Below, piece by piece: positions 39,433 through 48,109 of a stretch of 64,000 bases of DNA (position 1 is its first letter; each line of letters begins with the position of its first letter). The stretch comes from Rhizobium sp. 11515TR (GTDB lineage Bacteria > Pseudomonadota > Alphaproteobacteria > Rhizobiales > Rhizobiaceae). Position numbers and translations under genes: made by a program. The notes beneath the pieces were generated by a model. It was not told the origin of the DNA. It saw only the letters and a program-made list of their open reading frames with translations, and ran no database searches. The stretch is taken from assembly GCF_002277895.1 (NCBI RefSeq), contig NZ_CP022998.1:1779501-1843500 (forward strand), in the 5' to 3' direction.

Positions 39433-39665
39433 ATGAAGTCTAAATAATTGCGGCCGCCGTGTTGCTGACTTGTGTCCTTTCGGCAACAGGCCTTGCGGAA
39501 GGCTTACGCAAATCCCCTGTTCCGCGAAAATGTCGATTGCGTGACAGTGCACGTCTTGTATTTTCACTCTCGGAAGCGAGGGCGATTGATCGTCCACTTC
39601 TTGAAACACGAGGATGGGACAGGGAATACCTTCGGGTAGTTCTCATTCTCGAGATAAAACTTTGA
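39433..39665 (+). pseudogene. Frameshifted small secreted-protein ORF (pseudogene or sequencing error)
   Basis: AAGGAG lies 7 bases before ATG 39433, which reads MKSK and then stops at 39445. One extra base in the AAA run at 39442-39444 would join this start to the frame that reads IIAAAVLLTCVLSATGLAEG, giving a textbook signal peptide. That frame stays open to 39665, 13 bases before the porin start. The mature part (LRKSPVPRKCRL onward) matches nothing I know. The gene may be decayed, since the porin promoter should also lie in this stretch. Confidence 0.5.
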
Positions 39666-39677
39666 CTGGAGGTCAAT

Positions 39678-40739
39678 ATGAACATCAAGAGCCTTCTTCT
39701 CGGCTCCGCTGCTGCACTCGTAGCAGTATCCGGTGCTCATGCGGCTGACGCTATCGTCGCTGCTGAGCCGGAGCCGCTCGAATACGTCCGTATCTGCGAT
39801 GCATTCGGTGCTGGTTACTTCTTCATTCCGGGCACGGAAACCTGCCTCAAGATTGGCGGTAAGGTTCGTACCGAAGGTCAGTGGTACGACGCCTACAATC
39901 CGAACTCTCGTCTGGGCACGCTCTGGCATACCCGCGCTGAGTTGAACGTCAACACCGCCACCGACACCGAATACGGTCCGCTGAAGACCGAAACCATCAT
40001 CCGTTGGGACTGGAACGACGGCAACACCACCAAGACCAACCTGCTGTGGGCTTACATCAGCCTCGGCGGCTTCACGGTTGGTAAGACGGACTCGCAGTTC
40101 AACGTCTTCACCGGCTACGCCGGCGACGTCATCAACGACGACGTGGTCTATGACGGCCCGTACGAACTGAACCAGATCACCTACAACTACGACGCCGGCA
40201 ACGGCTTCACGGCTGTGATCTCGCTCGAAGACAGCAACTCTGGCGTTGGTGCTACTGGTTCCAACGGCGAAGACAGCTCCGACCACTACGCTCCTGACGT
40301 TGTCGCAGGTGTTGGCTACAAGGCCGGCGCATGGGGCTTCAAGGTCGTCGGCGGTTACGACTCGATCGTTGAAGAAGGCGCTGTCAAGGCTCGTGTTGAC
40401 GCCGACTTCGGCGCATTCTCGGCCTTCTTGATGGGCGGCTGGAACACTGATGGCGACAAGCTCAACAAGTATGCTGGTTCGAACGGCGCTGGCGATGCTG
40501 CCGGTATCGGCTGGGGTGACTGGGCTGTTTGGGGCGGCGTTGGCGTTCCGATCAACGAAAAGCTGAAGTGGAACCTCCAGCTCGCCTATACCGACTCCAA
40601 GATCTTTGCCGCAACCACCAACGTCAAGTGGAACCCGGTCAAGAACCTGCTCATCGAGCCGGAAGTCTCCTACACCAACTGGGACTCCATCAACCAGGAC
40701 CAGTGGGCTGGTATCCTCCGCTTCGAGCGCAGCTTCTAA
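39678..40739 (+). CDS. ropA: Outer membrane porin, Porin_2 family (RopA-type), first copy
   Basis: The 353-residue porin has a 22-residue signal peptide (MNIKSLLLGSAAALVAVSGAHA). A mature N-terminal segment EPLEYVRICDAFGAGYFFIPGTETCLKIGG, with the two-cysteine constriction typical of rhizobial RopA (shown only to mark residues 33-62), is followed by alternating beta-strands ending in aromatic IL-RFERSF. It forms a trimeric general-diffusion channel in the outer membrane. Codon use favours GCT/GGT and CGT, unlike neighbours, as expected for very high expression. GGAGGTCAAT precedes the ATG. It is a tandem paralogue of the gene at 41187. Confidence 0.93.
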   Translation: MNIKSLLLGSAAALVAVSGAHAADAIVAAEPEPLEYVRICDAFGAGYFFIPGTETCLKIGGKVRTEGQWYDAYNPNSRLGTLWHTRAELNVNTATDTEYGPLKTETIIRWDWNDGNTTKTNLLWAYISLGGFTVGKTDSQFNVFTGYAGDVINDDVVYDGPYELNQITYNYDAGNGFTAVISLEDSNSGVGATGSNGEDSSDHYAPDVVAGVGYKAGAWGFKVVGGYDSIVEEGAVKARVDADFGAFSAFLMGGWNTDGDKLNKYAGSNGAGDAAGIGWGDWAVWGGVGVPINEKLKWNLQLAYTDSKIFAATTNVKWNPVKNLLIEPEVSYTNWDSINQDQWAGILRFERSF

Positions 40740-40783
40740 TCTGATCTGACCTCGGTCATTTAAGATTGTTCACTACGATGAGG

Positions 40784-40817
40784 GAAAGCCCGGCGAATAG
40801 CTGGGCTTTCTTTATTT
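40784..40817 (+). terminator. Rho-independent terminator after the first porin gene
   Basis: GAAAGCCC (40784-40791) pairs perfectly with GGGCTTTC (40803-40810), followed by TTTATTT. Confidence 0.85.
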
Positions 40818-41186
40818 GAGAATATCGACAATTAGAATTCAGTCTTGAGAGCGCTCTATGCTCTTTTTCGGCGCGATCGACCCGTGCTTGCGCATCTATT
40901 TCAAGTAATCTGAAGTAGTTTTCGGCTGCTAACGTGTCGGTAGTATGACAGTTTTGCGACGTGATTTTTGTGCAACGCACTCGTTTGAAACTACCGTCAC
41001 AATTGTTCATAGTTTATCTCTGATATTGCTCTGAAAAAAACGATCTGTAGGTTCCAAATCGGAAGCGAGACTTAGCGTCTTGGTTCTCCCAGATCAGGGG
41101 TCAACTTTAAAACCAGGTGGGGTAGGGCGCGTCGATTTTCTCGGCGTGATTTGTCATACCTAATCGATATTGGAACTGGAGTTACT
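40818..41186. other. Inter-porin region and second porin leader
   Basis: About 370 bases of low-GC sequence without a supported gene, holding the promoter and long 5' leader of the second porin. A short Shine-Dalgarno-like GGAG lies 7 bases before its ATG. A minus-strand frame at 40756-41010 shows no family character. No clear -35/-10 pair stands out. Confidence 0.5.
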
Positions 41187-42254
41187 ATGAACATCAAGAG
41201 CCTTCTTCTCGGCTCCGCTGCTGCGCTGGCAGCAGTATCCGGTGCTCATGCTGCTGACGCGATCGTCGCTGCTGAGCCCGAGCCGCTGGAATACGTTCGC
41301 ATTTGCGATGCGTATGGCGCTGGCTACTTCTTCATCCCGGGCACCGAAACCTGCCTCAAGATCGGCGGCCGCGTCCGTACCGAAGGCGGTTGGTACAACG
41401 CCTACAAGGCTGGCCAAGACGCAGGTGCCCGCGGTACCTATTGGCATACCCGCGCTGAACTCTCTCTCGACACTGCCACCGACACCGAATACGGCCCGCT
41501 GAAGACCAATACCGTTGTTCGTTGGGACTGGAATGACGGCAATGCGACCACGACCAAGCTGCTTTGGGCCAACATCAGCCTGGGCGGTTTCCTCGTCGGT
41601 AAGGCCGATTCCGTCTACTCGACCTTCCTCGGCTACGCCGGCGACGTCATCAACGACGACGTGATCGAATACGGCATCAACGGCACCGACGAACTCAACC
41701 AGTTGACCTACAAGTATGACGCCGGCAATGGCTTCACGGCTGTGATCTCGCTGGAAGATTCCAATTCCGGCACGGGTGCGACCGGTGCAAACGGCGAAGA
41801 CAGCTCCGACCACTACGCTCCGGACGTCGTTGCCGGTGCTGGCTACAAGGCTGGCGCATGGCAGTTCCGCGTCGTTGGCGGCTATGACTCCATCGTCGAA
41901 GAAGGCGCCGTTAAGGCTCGCGTCGATGCGGACTTCGGCGTTCTCACCGCGTTCGTTATGGGCGGCTGGAACACCGATGGTGACAAGCTCAACAAGTATG
42001 CCGGCGCCGGCGGTGCAGGCCTCGGTTGGGGTGACTGGGCTGTCTGGGGCGGCGTTGGCGTTCCGATCAACGAAAAGCTGAAGTGGAACCTGCAGCTTTC
42101 CTACGACGACCTGAAGACTTTCGCCGCGACGACGAACGTCAAGTTCAACCCCGTCAAGGACCTGCTGATCGAGCCGGAAGTGACCTATGTCAACTACGAC
42201 GCCGTCAACAAGGATACCTGGGCTGGTATCCTCCGCTTCCAGCGTGTGTTCTAA
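41187..42254 (+). CDS. Outer membrane porin, Porin_2 family (RopA-type), second copy
   Basis: The 355-residue porin is nearly identical to the upstream copy in its first 65 residues and its last third, but differs in the extracellular-loop regions (YNAYKAGQDAGARGTY, the DDVIEYGINGTDELNQ insert, and the shorter segment before GLGWGDWAVWGG). The signal peptide is MNIKSLLLGSAAALAAVSGAHA. The start at 41187 matches the sister gene; an upstream in-frame start at 41151 would precede the signal peptide. Codon use is again that of a highly expressed gene. Loop differences suggest altered pore or phage-receptor properties. Confidence 0.93.
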   Translation: MNIKSLLLGSAAALAAVSGAHAADAIVAAEPEPLEYVRICDAYGAGYFFIPGTETCLKIGGRVRTEGGWYNAYKAGQDAGARGTYWHTRAELSLDTATDTEYGPLKTNTVVRWDWNDGNATTTKLLWANISLGGFLVGKADSVYSTFLGYAGDVINDDVIEYGINGTDELNQLTYKYDAGNGFTAVISLEDSNSGTGATGANGEDSSDHYAPDVVAGAGYKAGAWQFRVVGGYDSIVEEGAVKARVDADFGVLTAFVMGGWNTDGDKLNKYAGAGGAGLGWGDWAVWGGVGVPINEKLKWNLQLSYDDLKTFAATTNVKFNPVKDLLIEPEVTYVNYDAVNKDTWAGILRFQRVF

Positions 42255-42283
42255 TTCGGTTCGCCGAGCAAGTTTGACAAATC

Positions 42284-42340
42284 TTCTGATCAGACCTCCG
42301 ATCAGAAGAGGAAAGGCCCGGTTTCCCAACCGGGCCTTTT
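42284..42340. terminator. Double hairpin terminator after the second porin gene
   Basis: TTCTGATC (42284-42291) pairs with GATCAGAA (42300-42307). Then AAAGGCCCGG (42312-42321) pairs with CCGGGCCTTT (42330-42339), followed by T. The second stem is symmetrical, so it can also end the convergent hydrolase transcript. Confidence 0.85.
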
Positions 42341-42379
42341 GCCTTGGGCGGACGTCCAATCGTGCGCAGGTGCCTGTTG

Positions 42380-43273
42380 TCAGAACCCCGAGATGAAATG
42401 CCGGATCGCATCCGGAACATCGCCCAAATGTAAAATCGGGGCATGTCCTTGCCCTCTCGCGATCTTGATGGCCATTCCCGGATGGCGGCTTGCCATCTCG
42501 TCCGTTGTGGTCTGTGTCAGAAGCTTCGAATTCTCCCCGCGAATCACCATCAGCGGAATATCTTGAAATGCTTGGAATTGCGGCCAGAGGTCTGGAATCG
42601 GCGCTTCAAGGTCGAGTGCCTGCATCTGCGCTGCAATGGCGGGATCGTAATCGGCAATCGGCTTGCCGTCGCGAGAGGCATAGATTGCTCGTGCCATGTC
42701 CTGCCAATCCTCCTCGTCAAGTGCGCCAAAGGCGCTGCCATGGTTCTCCCGAAGGATCTCGATCGCCTCGTCCCAATTGGCGGGTTTCTTGTCCCGGTTG
42801 AGATAATCGCGGATATCTGCCAATCCGATCTTCTCAAGGAATGGACCGATATCGTTGAGAATGACCGCCTTGAGGACATCCGGCCGGCAGGCCGCGAGCA
42901 TATGAAGGACCAAACCGCCGCGCGAGGTGCCGATGAAGATGGCCTGATGAATTCCGAGCGCAGCGCAAACCGTGAGGACATCTTGCCCTTCCACGATGAG
43001 ATTGTAGTGGGATTTGTCCCCATCCCATTCGGATGCCCCGCGCCCGCGGGCATCGAGCGTGATCACCCTGCGCGGGGCTACCGGATCCTGTGACAGAAGC
43101 AGCGCCAGTTGATGAAAGTCCCGCGAGTTGCGCGTCAGGCCGGGCAGACAGAAGACGGGTGTTCTGGCCTTCGTGGCCGTCTCGTCGCCGGCGTAGTCCC
43201 GCACATGGAGCTTCAGGCCATCTTCCGCTGCGATCGTTCTGGCAAGAAAACCGCTTTCGTCGTCGCTGCGCAT
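42380..43273 (-). CDS. Alpha/beta hydrolase
   Basis: The 297-residue alpha/beta-hydrolase-fold protein has an oxyanion region PVFCLPGLTRNSRDF (residues about 39-53), the strand-turn DARGRGAS, the nucleophile elbow IGTSRGGLV (Ser in GTSRGG) and the catalytic His in GQGHAPILHLGDVP near the end. It is a cytosolic hydrolase or esterase of unknown substrate. The ribosome binding site lies in the arm of a perfect 11-bp hairpin that ends 4 bases before the start codon, so translation may be controlled. It is convergent with the second porin gene. Confidence 0.88.
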   Translation of the reverse strand: MRSDDESGFLARTIAAEDGLKLHVRDYAGDETATKARTPVFCLPGLTRNSRDFHQLALLLSQDPVAPRRVITLDARGRGASEWDGDKSHYNLIVEGQDVLTVCAALGIHQAIFIGTSRGGLVLHMLAACRPDVLKAVILNDIGPFLEKIGLADIRDYLNRDKKPANWDEAIEILRENHGSAFGALDEEDWQDMARAIYASRDGKPIADYDPAIAAQMQALDLEAPIPDLWPQFQAFQDIPLMVIRGENSKLLTQTTTDEMASRHPGMAIKIARGQGHAPILHLGDVPDAIRHFISGF

Positions 43274-43277
43274 GCGT

Positions 43278-43309
43278 CATCCCTCGTGCTTTGGCTATCA
43301 CGAGGGATG
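43278..43309 (-). promoter_or_regulatory. Perfect hairpin covering the hydrolase ribosome binding site
   Basis: CATCCCTCGTG (43278-43288) and CACGAGGGATG (43299-43309) are exact reverse complements around a 10-base loop. On the minus strand GAGGG of the downstream arm is the Shine-Dalgarno for the ATG at 43273, 4 bases beyond the stem. No T-run follows, so it is unlikely to be a simple terminator. Confidence 0.55.
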
Positions 43310-43399
43310 TAACGTCATTTCCGTAGCCTTCACAACTGCGGTTGTTGGCTGAAGCATATCGCGCAAGGCCGGACGGCGGATTTGCGATGGTGATGGGGC

Positions 43400-45454
43400 T
43401 TAGCCGCGGCCGTCAACCAGATCGTGTACGATATCGGTCTTCTGTCCCAGCCGGGCCTTGTAGACCTGATAGTTTTCCATCACGCGCTGCACGTAGTTGC
43501 GGGTCTCGGGGAAGGGGATGCGCTCGATCCAGTCGATCACATCGTCGAGCGATTTGCCGCGCGGATCGCCATAGCGGCTGATCCATTCCGGCACCTTGTT
43601 CGGCCCTGCATTGTAAGCGATGAAGGTCAGGATGTAGGAGCCGCCGAAGGTGTCGATCTGCTCGCCGAGATAATGGGCGCCGAGCGTGGCATTATAGCCG
43701 GCATCCTGCGTCAGCTTGTCGGCGGAATAGGTCATGCCGTGCCGGCCGGCAACCGCCTTTGCCGTCTTCGGCAGCAGCTGCAGCAGGCCTCGGGCATTGG
43801 CAGAGGAAACGGCGGCAGGATTGAAGGCGCTCTCCTGCCGCGCAATGGCATAGGCTAGCGCTTTGCCGGAGCCGGAAATATTCGCATTGTCCGGAATGAC
43901 GCCTATGGGGAAGGCGAGTGCAGCAACATCGATACCGCGCCCATAGGCGATCTTGCCGATCTGCAGCGAAAGCTGGTGATTGCCGGAACGTTCGGCGCGG
44001 GCAGCCAGCATGGCGACCTCGCCGGGACTATCCAGCTGTTTCGCGAGCGCGCGATAGAGCGCATCGGCACGCCATCCATGCCCTGCGGCCTCAAGCCGCC
44101 AAATCGCCTGTACCGCCTCGCGTCCCTGGAAGCGCTGACGATCCGTTGCCGAGGGCGAGGGATAGGTGACGTTGAGGGTGCGGCGGCCAAGCTTCTCGGC
44201 AGCAAGCTGGCCGTAGAAGGTGCTCGGATAGGAGGCGGCCTTCGCGTAGAAATCGGCAGCCTTGCCCGGTCCGCCCGCTTCGGCGGCGCGGCCGAGCCAA
44301 TACCAGCCACGCGATTGCGAGATCGGGCCGTTCGAGACCTGCAGGATCCTGCGGAAATGGGCTGACGCGTTTGCGCCATCCTGCAGGCCGCGTAGAGCGT
44401 ACCAACCGGCATGGAATTCAGCCTCGCCGACATCCTGCGGGCTTTCCGCAACGCTGGCGTCGACGACGCGGTAGGCGGCCTTGAACTCACCCTGATCCAC
44501 CAGGCCTCGGCTGACGATGCGCTGCTCGGCCCACCATGCGCCGGGGCTGACAAGCACGCTGCGGTCTTTGGGCATTTGCGCCAGAAGATTGGCGGCATCG
44601 TCATATTTGTTCTGACGACGCAGGTTTTCGATCCGCATGAAGAGATAGGCGGGGTCCTTGCGCCATTGCGCGTCGATGGCTGCGATCAGCGCATCGGCCT
44701 TCGGCGAGCGATCATTGACCGCCGCCCACGCCTTGTAGAGGGATTGTGCCTTGCCGAGATCGCCGAAGCGTTTGGCCTGCGCGGTCCGGTCGCGGTAAAG
44801 CAGATAATCCATGCGCGCCTTGTGATCGGCAGGCGAAAGCAGGCTTGGGAATTCCGCAAGGATCTTGTCTTCGAGAGGCTTGTCCAGCGGCTCATCGCGC
44901 CAGATCTTGCGGATCAGCTTACCCGCTTGTGCGGTTGCGCCGCGCGCCATAAGAGCACGCGAGAGGATGATCGTGCCCTCCACGGTTTCTGGCTGCGAGC
45001 TGCCGAAAGCAGCAAGGACCTGATCCGTCGCCGGATTCTCCGTGTAGAGCGCCCGCTCGGAATTGGCGCGCAGACTGCCAAGTCCCGGCCAGCCGACAAG
45101 CTCGCGGGCGGCGGCGGCAATCTCGCCGGAGGGGATGCCCGGTTGCCCCGAAGTGGCGATCGCCCAGGTCAGGATATGGCGATCGAGCGTGCCTTCACCC
45201 ATGCCGTTGCGGATGGCGAGCGCCTGCGTCGGGTTCTTGTTGGAAAGGGCGTCGAGGCCTGCTTTCAGGTCGCCGCTGACGGGCGCGATAGCGCCGCCGC
45301 TGCGCGGGATCGCGGCCGTGCTCATGGGGTCCGGCGCCATGGCGACATAGGCATTGGCGCTCGTCGGTATCTGCTGGCCGGGAAGTTGCGAGGCAACCGC
45401 GCCCCAGGCGACCGCCAAGCCCACGGCGGTCCAGATCATGACAGGTCTCTTCAT
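43400..45454 (-). CDS. Soluble lytic murein transglycosylase (Slt-like)
   Basis: The 684-residue periplasmic enzyme cleaves peptidoglycan between MurNAc and GlcNAc, leaving 1,6-anhydro ends. It has an N-terminal signal/anchor (MKRPVMIWTAVGLAVAWGAVA), a long alpha-superhelical U-domain with repeated tetratricopeptide-like helices, and a C-terminal SLT domain with the catalytic Glu in AIARQESAFNP (near residue 540), ARGLLQLLPKTAKAVAG and AYNAGPNKVPEW. A GTG four codons upstream (45466) is an alternative start; neither has a strong ribosome binding site. It is divergent from dapA. Confidence 0.93.
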   Translation of the reverse strand: MKRPVMIWTAVGLAVAWGAVASQLPGQQIPTSANAYVAMAPDPMSTAAIPRSGGAIAPVSGDLKAGLDALSNKNPTQALAIRNGMGEGTLDRHILTWAIATSGQPGIPSGEIAAAARELVGWPGLGSLRANSERALYTENPATDQVLAAFGSSQPETVEGTIILSRALMARGATAQAGKLIRKIWRDEPLDKPLEDKILAEFPSLLSPADHKARMDYLLYRDRTAQAKRFGDLGKAQSLYKAWAAVNDRSPKADALIAAIDAQWRKDPAYLFMRIENLRRQNKYDDAANLLAQMPKDRSVLVSPGAWWAEQRIVSRGLVDQGEFKAAYRVVDASVAESPQDVGEAEFHAGWYALRGLQDGANASAHFRRILQVSNGPISQSRGWYWLGRAAEAGGPGKAADFYAKAASYPSTFYGQLAAEKLGRRTLNVTYPSPSATDRQRFQGREAVQAIWRLEAAGHGWRADALYRALAKQLDSPGEVAMLAARAERSGNHQLSLQIGKIAYGRGIDVAALAFPIGVIPDNANISGSGKALAYAIARQESAFNPAAVSSANARGLLQLLPKTAKAVAGRHGMTYSADKLTQDAGYNATLGAHYLGEQIDTFGGSYILTFIAYNAGPNKVPEWISRYGDPRGKSLDDVIDWIERIPFPETRNYVQRVMENYQVYKARLGQKTDIVHDLVDGRG

Positions 45455-45671
45455 CCGGCTACTCACAAAACAAACAGGCCCCTTCCATTTGCCAAATGCT
45501 GTATTAACGAAACCTTACCGATGGCCCGAATTTCAATCAATTATGATATCGGAAACTGCCCTTTACCATTCAAAGCGTGCTTGTCGCCGTCAAGCCGGCG
45601 CTTTATGGTGCGCGGATTCATAACCATGGATTGCGGCTGAAGCATGAATGCCGCGCCGCTAGGAGACTTGC

Positions 45672-46556
45672 ATGTTCCAGGGATCCATTCCCGCTCTCGT
45701 TACGCCCTTTACTGACGCCGGCAAGGTGGACGAGGCATCCTTCGCCTCGCATGTCGATTGGCAGATAAAAGAGGGCAGCAAGGGATTGGTGCCTGTTGGA
45801 ACGACGGGTGAATCTCCCACCCTCTCGCATGACGAGCACAAGCGCGTCGTCGAGCTCTGCATCGAGATCGCCAACAAGCGCGTCCCGGTGATGGCAGGCG
45901 CTGGCTCGAACAACACGCGCGAGGCGATCGAATTGGCGCAGCACGCCGAAAAGGTCGGCGCCGATGCGGTGCTGGTTGTGACACCCTATTACAACAAGCC
46001 GACGCAGAAGGGCCTCTACGCGCATTTCGCTGCGATCGCGGAAGCGGTGAAGTTGCCGATCTATATCTACAACATTCCCGGCCGCTCGGTTGTCGATATG
46101 ACGCCGGAGACGATGGGCGCGCTTGCCAAGGCCTACGCCAATATCGTCGGTGTAAAGGATGCGACCGGCAAGATCGAACGCGTCTCCGAACAGCGCATCA
46201 GCTGCGGCCGCGATTTCCGCCAGCTTTCCGGCGAGGATGCCACGGCGCTCGGCTTCAACGCCCATGGCGGTGTCGGCTGCATCTCGGTCACGGCCAACGT
46301 CGCGCCGCGTCTATGCGCGGAGTTCCAGGCGGCCACACTTGCCGGTGACTATGCCAAGGCTCTCGAATATCAGGATCGATTGATGCCGCTGCACAAGGCG
46401 ATCTTCCTCGAACCCGGTCTCTGCGGCGCCAAGTACGGTCTTTCGCGTCTTGGCCGCATGAGCCGCAACGTCCGCTCGCCGCTCCTGTCGACCTTGGAGC
46501 CGGGCACGGAGGCAGCGATCGACGCGGCCATGCGCCATGCTGGCCTCCTGAACTAA
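45672..46556 (+). CDS. dapA: 4-hydroxy-tetrahydrodipicolinate synthase
   Basis: The 294-residue TIM-barrel aldolase condenses pyruvate with aspartate semialdehyde, the first committed step of lysine and meso-diaminopimelate synthesis. Motifs are [16 protein letters not shown] (pyruvate carboxylate site), [14 protein letters not shown] with the catalytic Tyr, and [14 protein letters not shown] with the Schiff-base Lys. GGAGACTTGC lies just before the ATG. It is followed by a hairpin (46590-46617) and then smpB, a conserved order in Rhizobiales. It is divergent from the lytic transglycosylase gene. Confidence 0.96.
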   Translation: MFQGSIPALVTPFTDAGKVDEASFASHVDWQIKEGSKGLVPVGTTGESPTLSHDEHKRVVELCIEIANKRVPVMAGAGSNNTREAIELAQHAEKVGADAVLVVTPYYNKPTQKGLYAHFAAIAEAVKLPIYIYNIPGRSVVDMTPETMGALAKAYANIVGVKDATGKIERVSEQRISCGRDFRQLSGEDATALGFNAHGGVGCISVTANVAPRLCAEFQAATLAGDYAKALEYQDRLMPLHKAIFLEPGLCGAKYGLSRLGRMSRNVRSPLLSTLEPGTEAAIDAAMRHAGLLN

Positions 46557-46589
46557 CGGCGTCACAGGCGCGTTGCCGAAACTCTGCCG

Positions 46590-46617
46590 GACCGCTCTCT
46601 TCACAAGGAGGGCGGTC
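46590..46617 (+). terminator. Weak terminator or attenuator between dapA and smpB
   Basis: GACCGC (46590-46595) pairs with GCGGTC (46612-46617), with TCTC/GGAG extending the stem inward, followed by TCGCTTATTT. It may only partly stop transcription before smpB. Confidence 0.45.
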
Positions 46618-46684
46618 TCGCTTATTTAGGGGACAGGCGCGCGTTCGGCCGCTGCCGGAATGACGCAAGAAAAGAAGAAGAATC

Positions 46685-47164
46685 ATGGCACCCAAAGGCA
46701 GCCAGCGTGTGGTGAAGAAGATTGTGGCGGAGAACCGCAAGGCACGCTTCAACTACGAGATCATCGACACTTACGAAGCAGGGCTAGTGCTGAAGGGCAC
46801 TGAGGTCAAGTCGCTGCGCGAAGGCAAGGCGAATATTGCGGAGTCCTACGCTTCGGACGAGGATGGCGAGATCTGGCTGATCAATTCCTATCTGCCGGAA
46901 TATCTGCAGGCCAATCGCTTCAATCACGAGCCCCGTCGTCGCCGCAAGCTGCTGCTTTCCAGCCGCGAAATCGGCCGGCTGCGTTCGGCCATCAATCGCG
47001 AAGGCATGACGCTCGTGCCGCTGAAGATCTACTTCAACGACAGCGGCCGCGCCAAGCTGGAACTGGCCCTCGCCAAGGGCAAGAAGCTGCATGACAAGCG
47101 TGAGTCCGAGAAGGAGCGCGATTGGAACAGGCAGAAGAGCCGCCTGCTCAAGGACAATGGATGA
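46685..47164 (+). CDS. smpB: SsrA-binding protein SmpB
   Basis: The 159-residue OB-fold protein binds tmRNA and brings it to stalled ribosomes. Family blocks are [23 protein letters not shown] (start; key piece [10 protein letters not shown]), [25 protein letters not shown] and the basic C-terminal tail [20 protein letters not shown], which inserts into the mRNA channel. Length and tail are normal. It follows dapA by 128 bases. The tmRNA gene is not visible in this window. A TCGGGC/GCCCGA hairpin (47178-47192) follows the stop. Confidence 0.96.
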   Translation: MAPKGSQRVVKKIVAENRKARFNYEIIDTYEAGLVLKGTEVKSLREGKANIAESYASDEDGEIWLINSYLPEYLQANRFNHEPRRRRKLLLSSREIGRLRSAINREGMTLVPLKIYFNDSGRAKLELALAKGKKLHDKRESEKERDWNRQKSRLLKDNG

Positions 47165-47192
47165 GGGTGAGGAGCGGTCGGGCAAAGCCCGA

Positions 47193-47217
47193 GCAATCGA
47201 TCCAGTGAATCGATTGC
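47193..47217. repeat. Perfect 9-bp-arm palindrome at the edge of a repeated segment
   Basis: GCAATCGAT (47193-47201) and ATCGATTGC (47209-47217) are exact reverse complements around CCAGTGA. The right arm is the beginning of the 67-bp direct repeat. Confidence 0.7.
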
Positions 47218-47274
47218 AGCGACGAACGCCCTGAGCCCTAGCGAAGGGCCGGCTGTCGCGGCAAACACGAAACG
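47208..47274. repeat. 67-bp direct repeat, copy 1
   Basis: Identical over 67 bases to 47321-47387. It begins AATCGATTGCAGCGACGAAC and ends CAAACACGAAACG. It lies in the smpB-NYN intergenic region. I read no ORF of family character across it. Confidence 0.85.
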
Positions 47275-47320
47275 CTTGCCGGCGTCCACAACCATCCCTG
47301 CGCAACCACGGCTGCGCGTC

Positions 47321-47387
47321 AATCGATTGCAGCGACGAACGCCCTGAGCCCTAGCGAAGGGCCGGCTGTCGCGGCAAACACGAAACG
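47321..47387. repeat. 67-bp direct repeat, copy 2
   Basis: Exact second copy of 47208-47274, starting 113 bases later. Forty-six unrelated bases separate the two copies. It ends 58 bases before the NYN-domain stop. Confidence 0.85.
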
Positions 47388-47445
47388 TTTCCCGCCGCAC
47401 ACAGCTATCCTCGGCAGATAACGAACCTAGCTGACGCAGTCTCAA

Positions 47446-48030
47446 TTACTCTTCGACATCCGAAGCGGCTGACGTCGGTTCGGCCGGACGTTGTGGACGC
47501 TCCGAAGCCTCGCGGCCAATTTCCGCCTTCAGCGATACGAGATCGATGAAATGATCGGCCTGGCGGCGCAGATCATCGGCGATCATCGGCGGCTGCGTCG
47601 CCATGGTCGAGATGACCGATACCTTGCGTCCGCGACGCTGGAGAGCTTCAACGAGGGTCGTGAAATCGCCGTCGCCGGAAAAGATCACCAGGTGATCGAC
47701 GGTTTCGGACTGCTCCATGGCGTCGATCGCCAGCTCGATGTCCATATTGCCCTTGATCTTTCGGCGTCCCATGGAATCGGTGAATTCCTTGGCCGGCTTG
47801 GTAATAACCTTGTAGCCGTTGTAATCGAGCCAATCGATCAGCGGCCGGATGGAGGAATATTCCTGGTCTTCGATGAGGGCGGTGTAATAATAGGCGCGCA
47901 GCAGATAGCCGCGTTTCTGAAATGCTTTCAGGAGCTTCCGGTAGTCGATATCGAAGCCGAGGCTCTTGGATGCAGCGTAGAGATTGGCGCCGTCTATAAA
48001 GAGTGCAATTTTTTCGCGTGGGTCAAACAT
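47446..48030 (-). CDS. NYN domain (LabA/DUF88) protein
   Basis: The 194-residue PIN-like NYN domain has conserved acidic metal-binding residues in ALFIDGANLY (Asp near 13), KGNMDIELAIDAM and VIFSGDGDFTTLVEALQRRG (the SGDGDF motif), so a metal-dependent ribonuclease activity is likely. LabA-like proteins are proposed RNA processing enzymes. The C-terminal 40 residues are disordered and Pro/Glu-rich. The gene lies between smpB and rpoZ in many Rhizobiales and is divergent from rpoZ. Confidence 0.88.
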   Translation of the reverse strand: MFDPREKIALFIDGANLYAASKSLGFDIDYRKLLKAFQKRGYLLRAYYYTALIEDQEYSSIRPLIDWLDYNGYKVITKPAKEFTDSMGRRKIKGNMDIELAIDAMEQSETVDHLVIFSGDGDFTTLVEALQRRGRKVSVISTMATQPPMIADDLRRQADHFIDLVSLKAEIGREASERPQRPAEPTSAASDVEE

Positions 48031-48109
48031 CTCTTACATATCCACTGTTATAAAAACGTAATCACTTCATTCAAACACAAGCTAAAACAATGCCTTGTAG
48101 GGCGTTGCA

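Noticed and set aside
40756..41010. 84-codon minus-strand ORF between the porins
   Set aside because: It overlaps the porin terminator, has no ribosome binding site and has no recognisable family.
41160..42359. 399-codon minus-strand frame opposite the second porin
   Set aside because: Antisense shadow created by strongly biased porin codon use; a similar shadow occurs opposite the first porin.
47208..47387. CRISPR array
   Set aside because: Only two units of 67 bp with one 46-base gap, no further copies and no cas genes. Unit size is outside the CRISPR range.
47029..47445. Minus-strand frame over the 67-bp repeats
   Set aside because: It reads repeated Arg/Phe/Ala-rich peptides from both repeat copies. 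The peptide repetition follows from the DNA repeat, and no ribosome binding site or family is seen.
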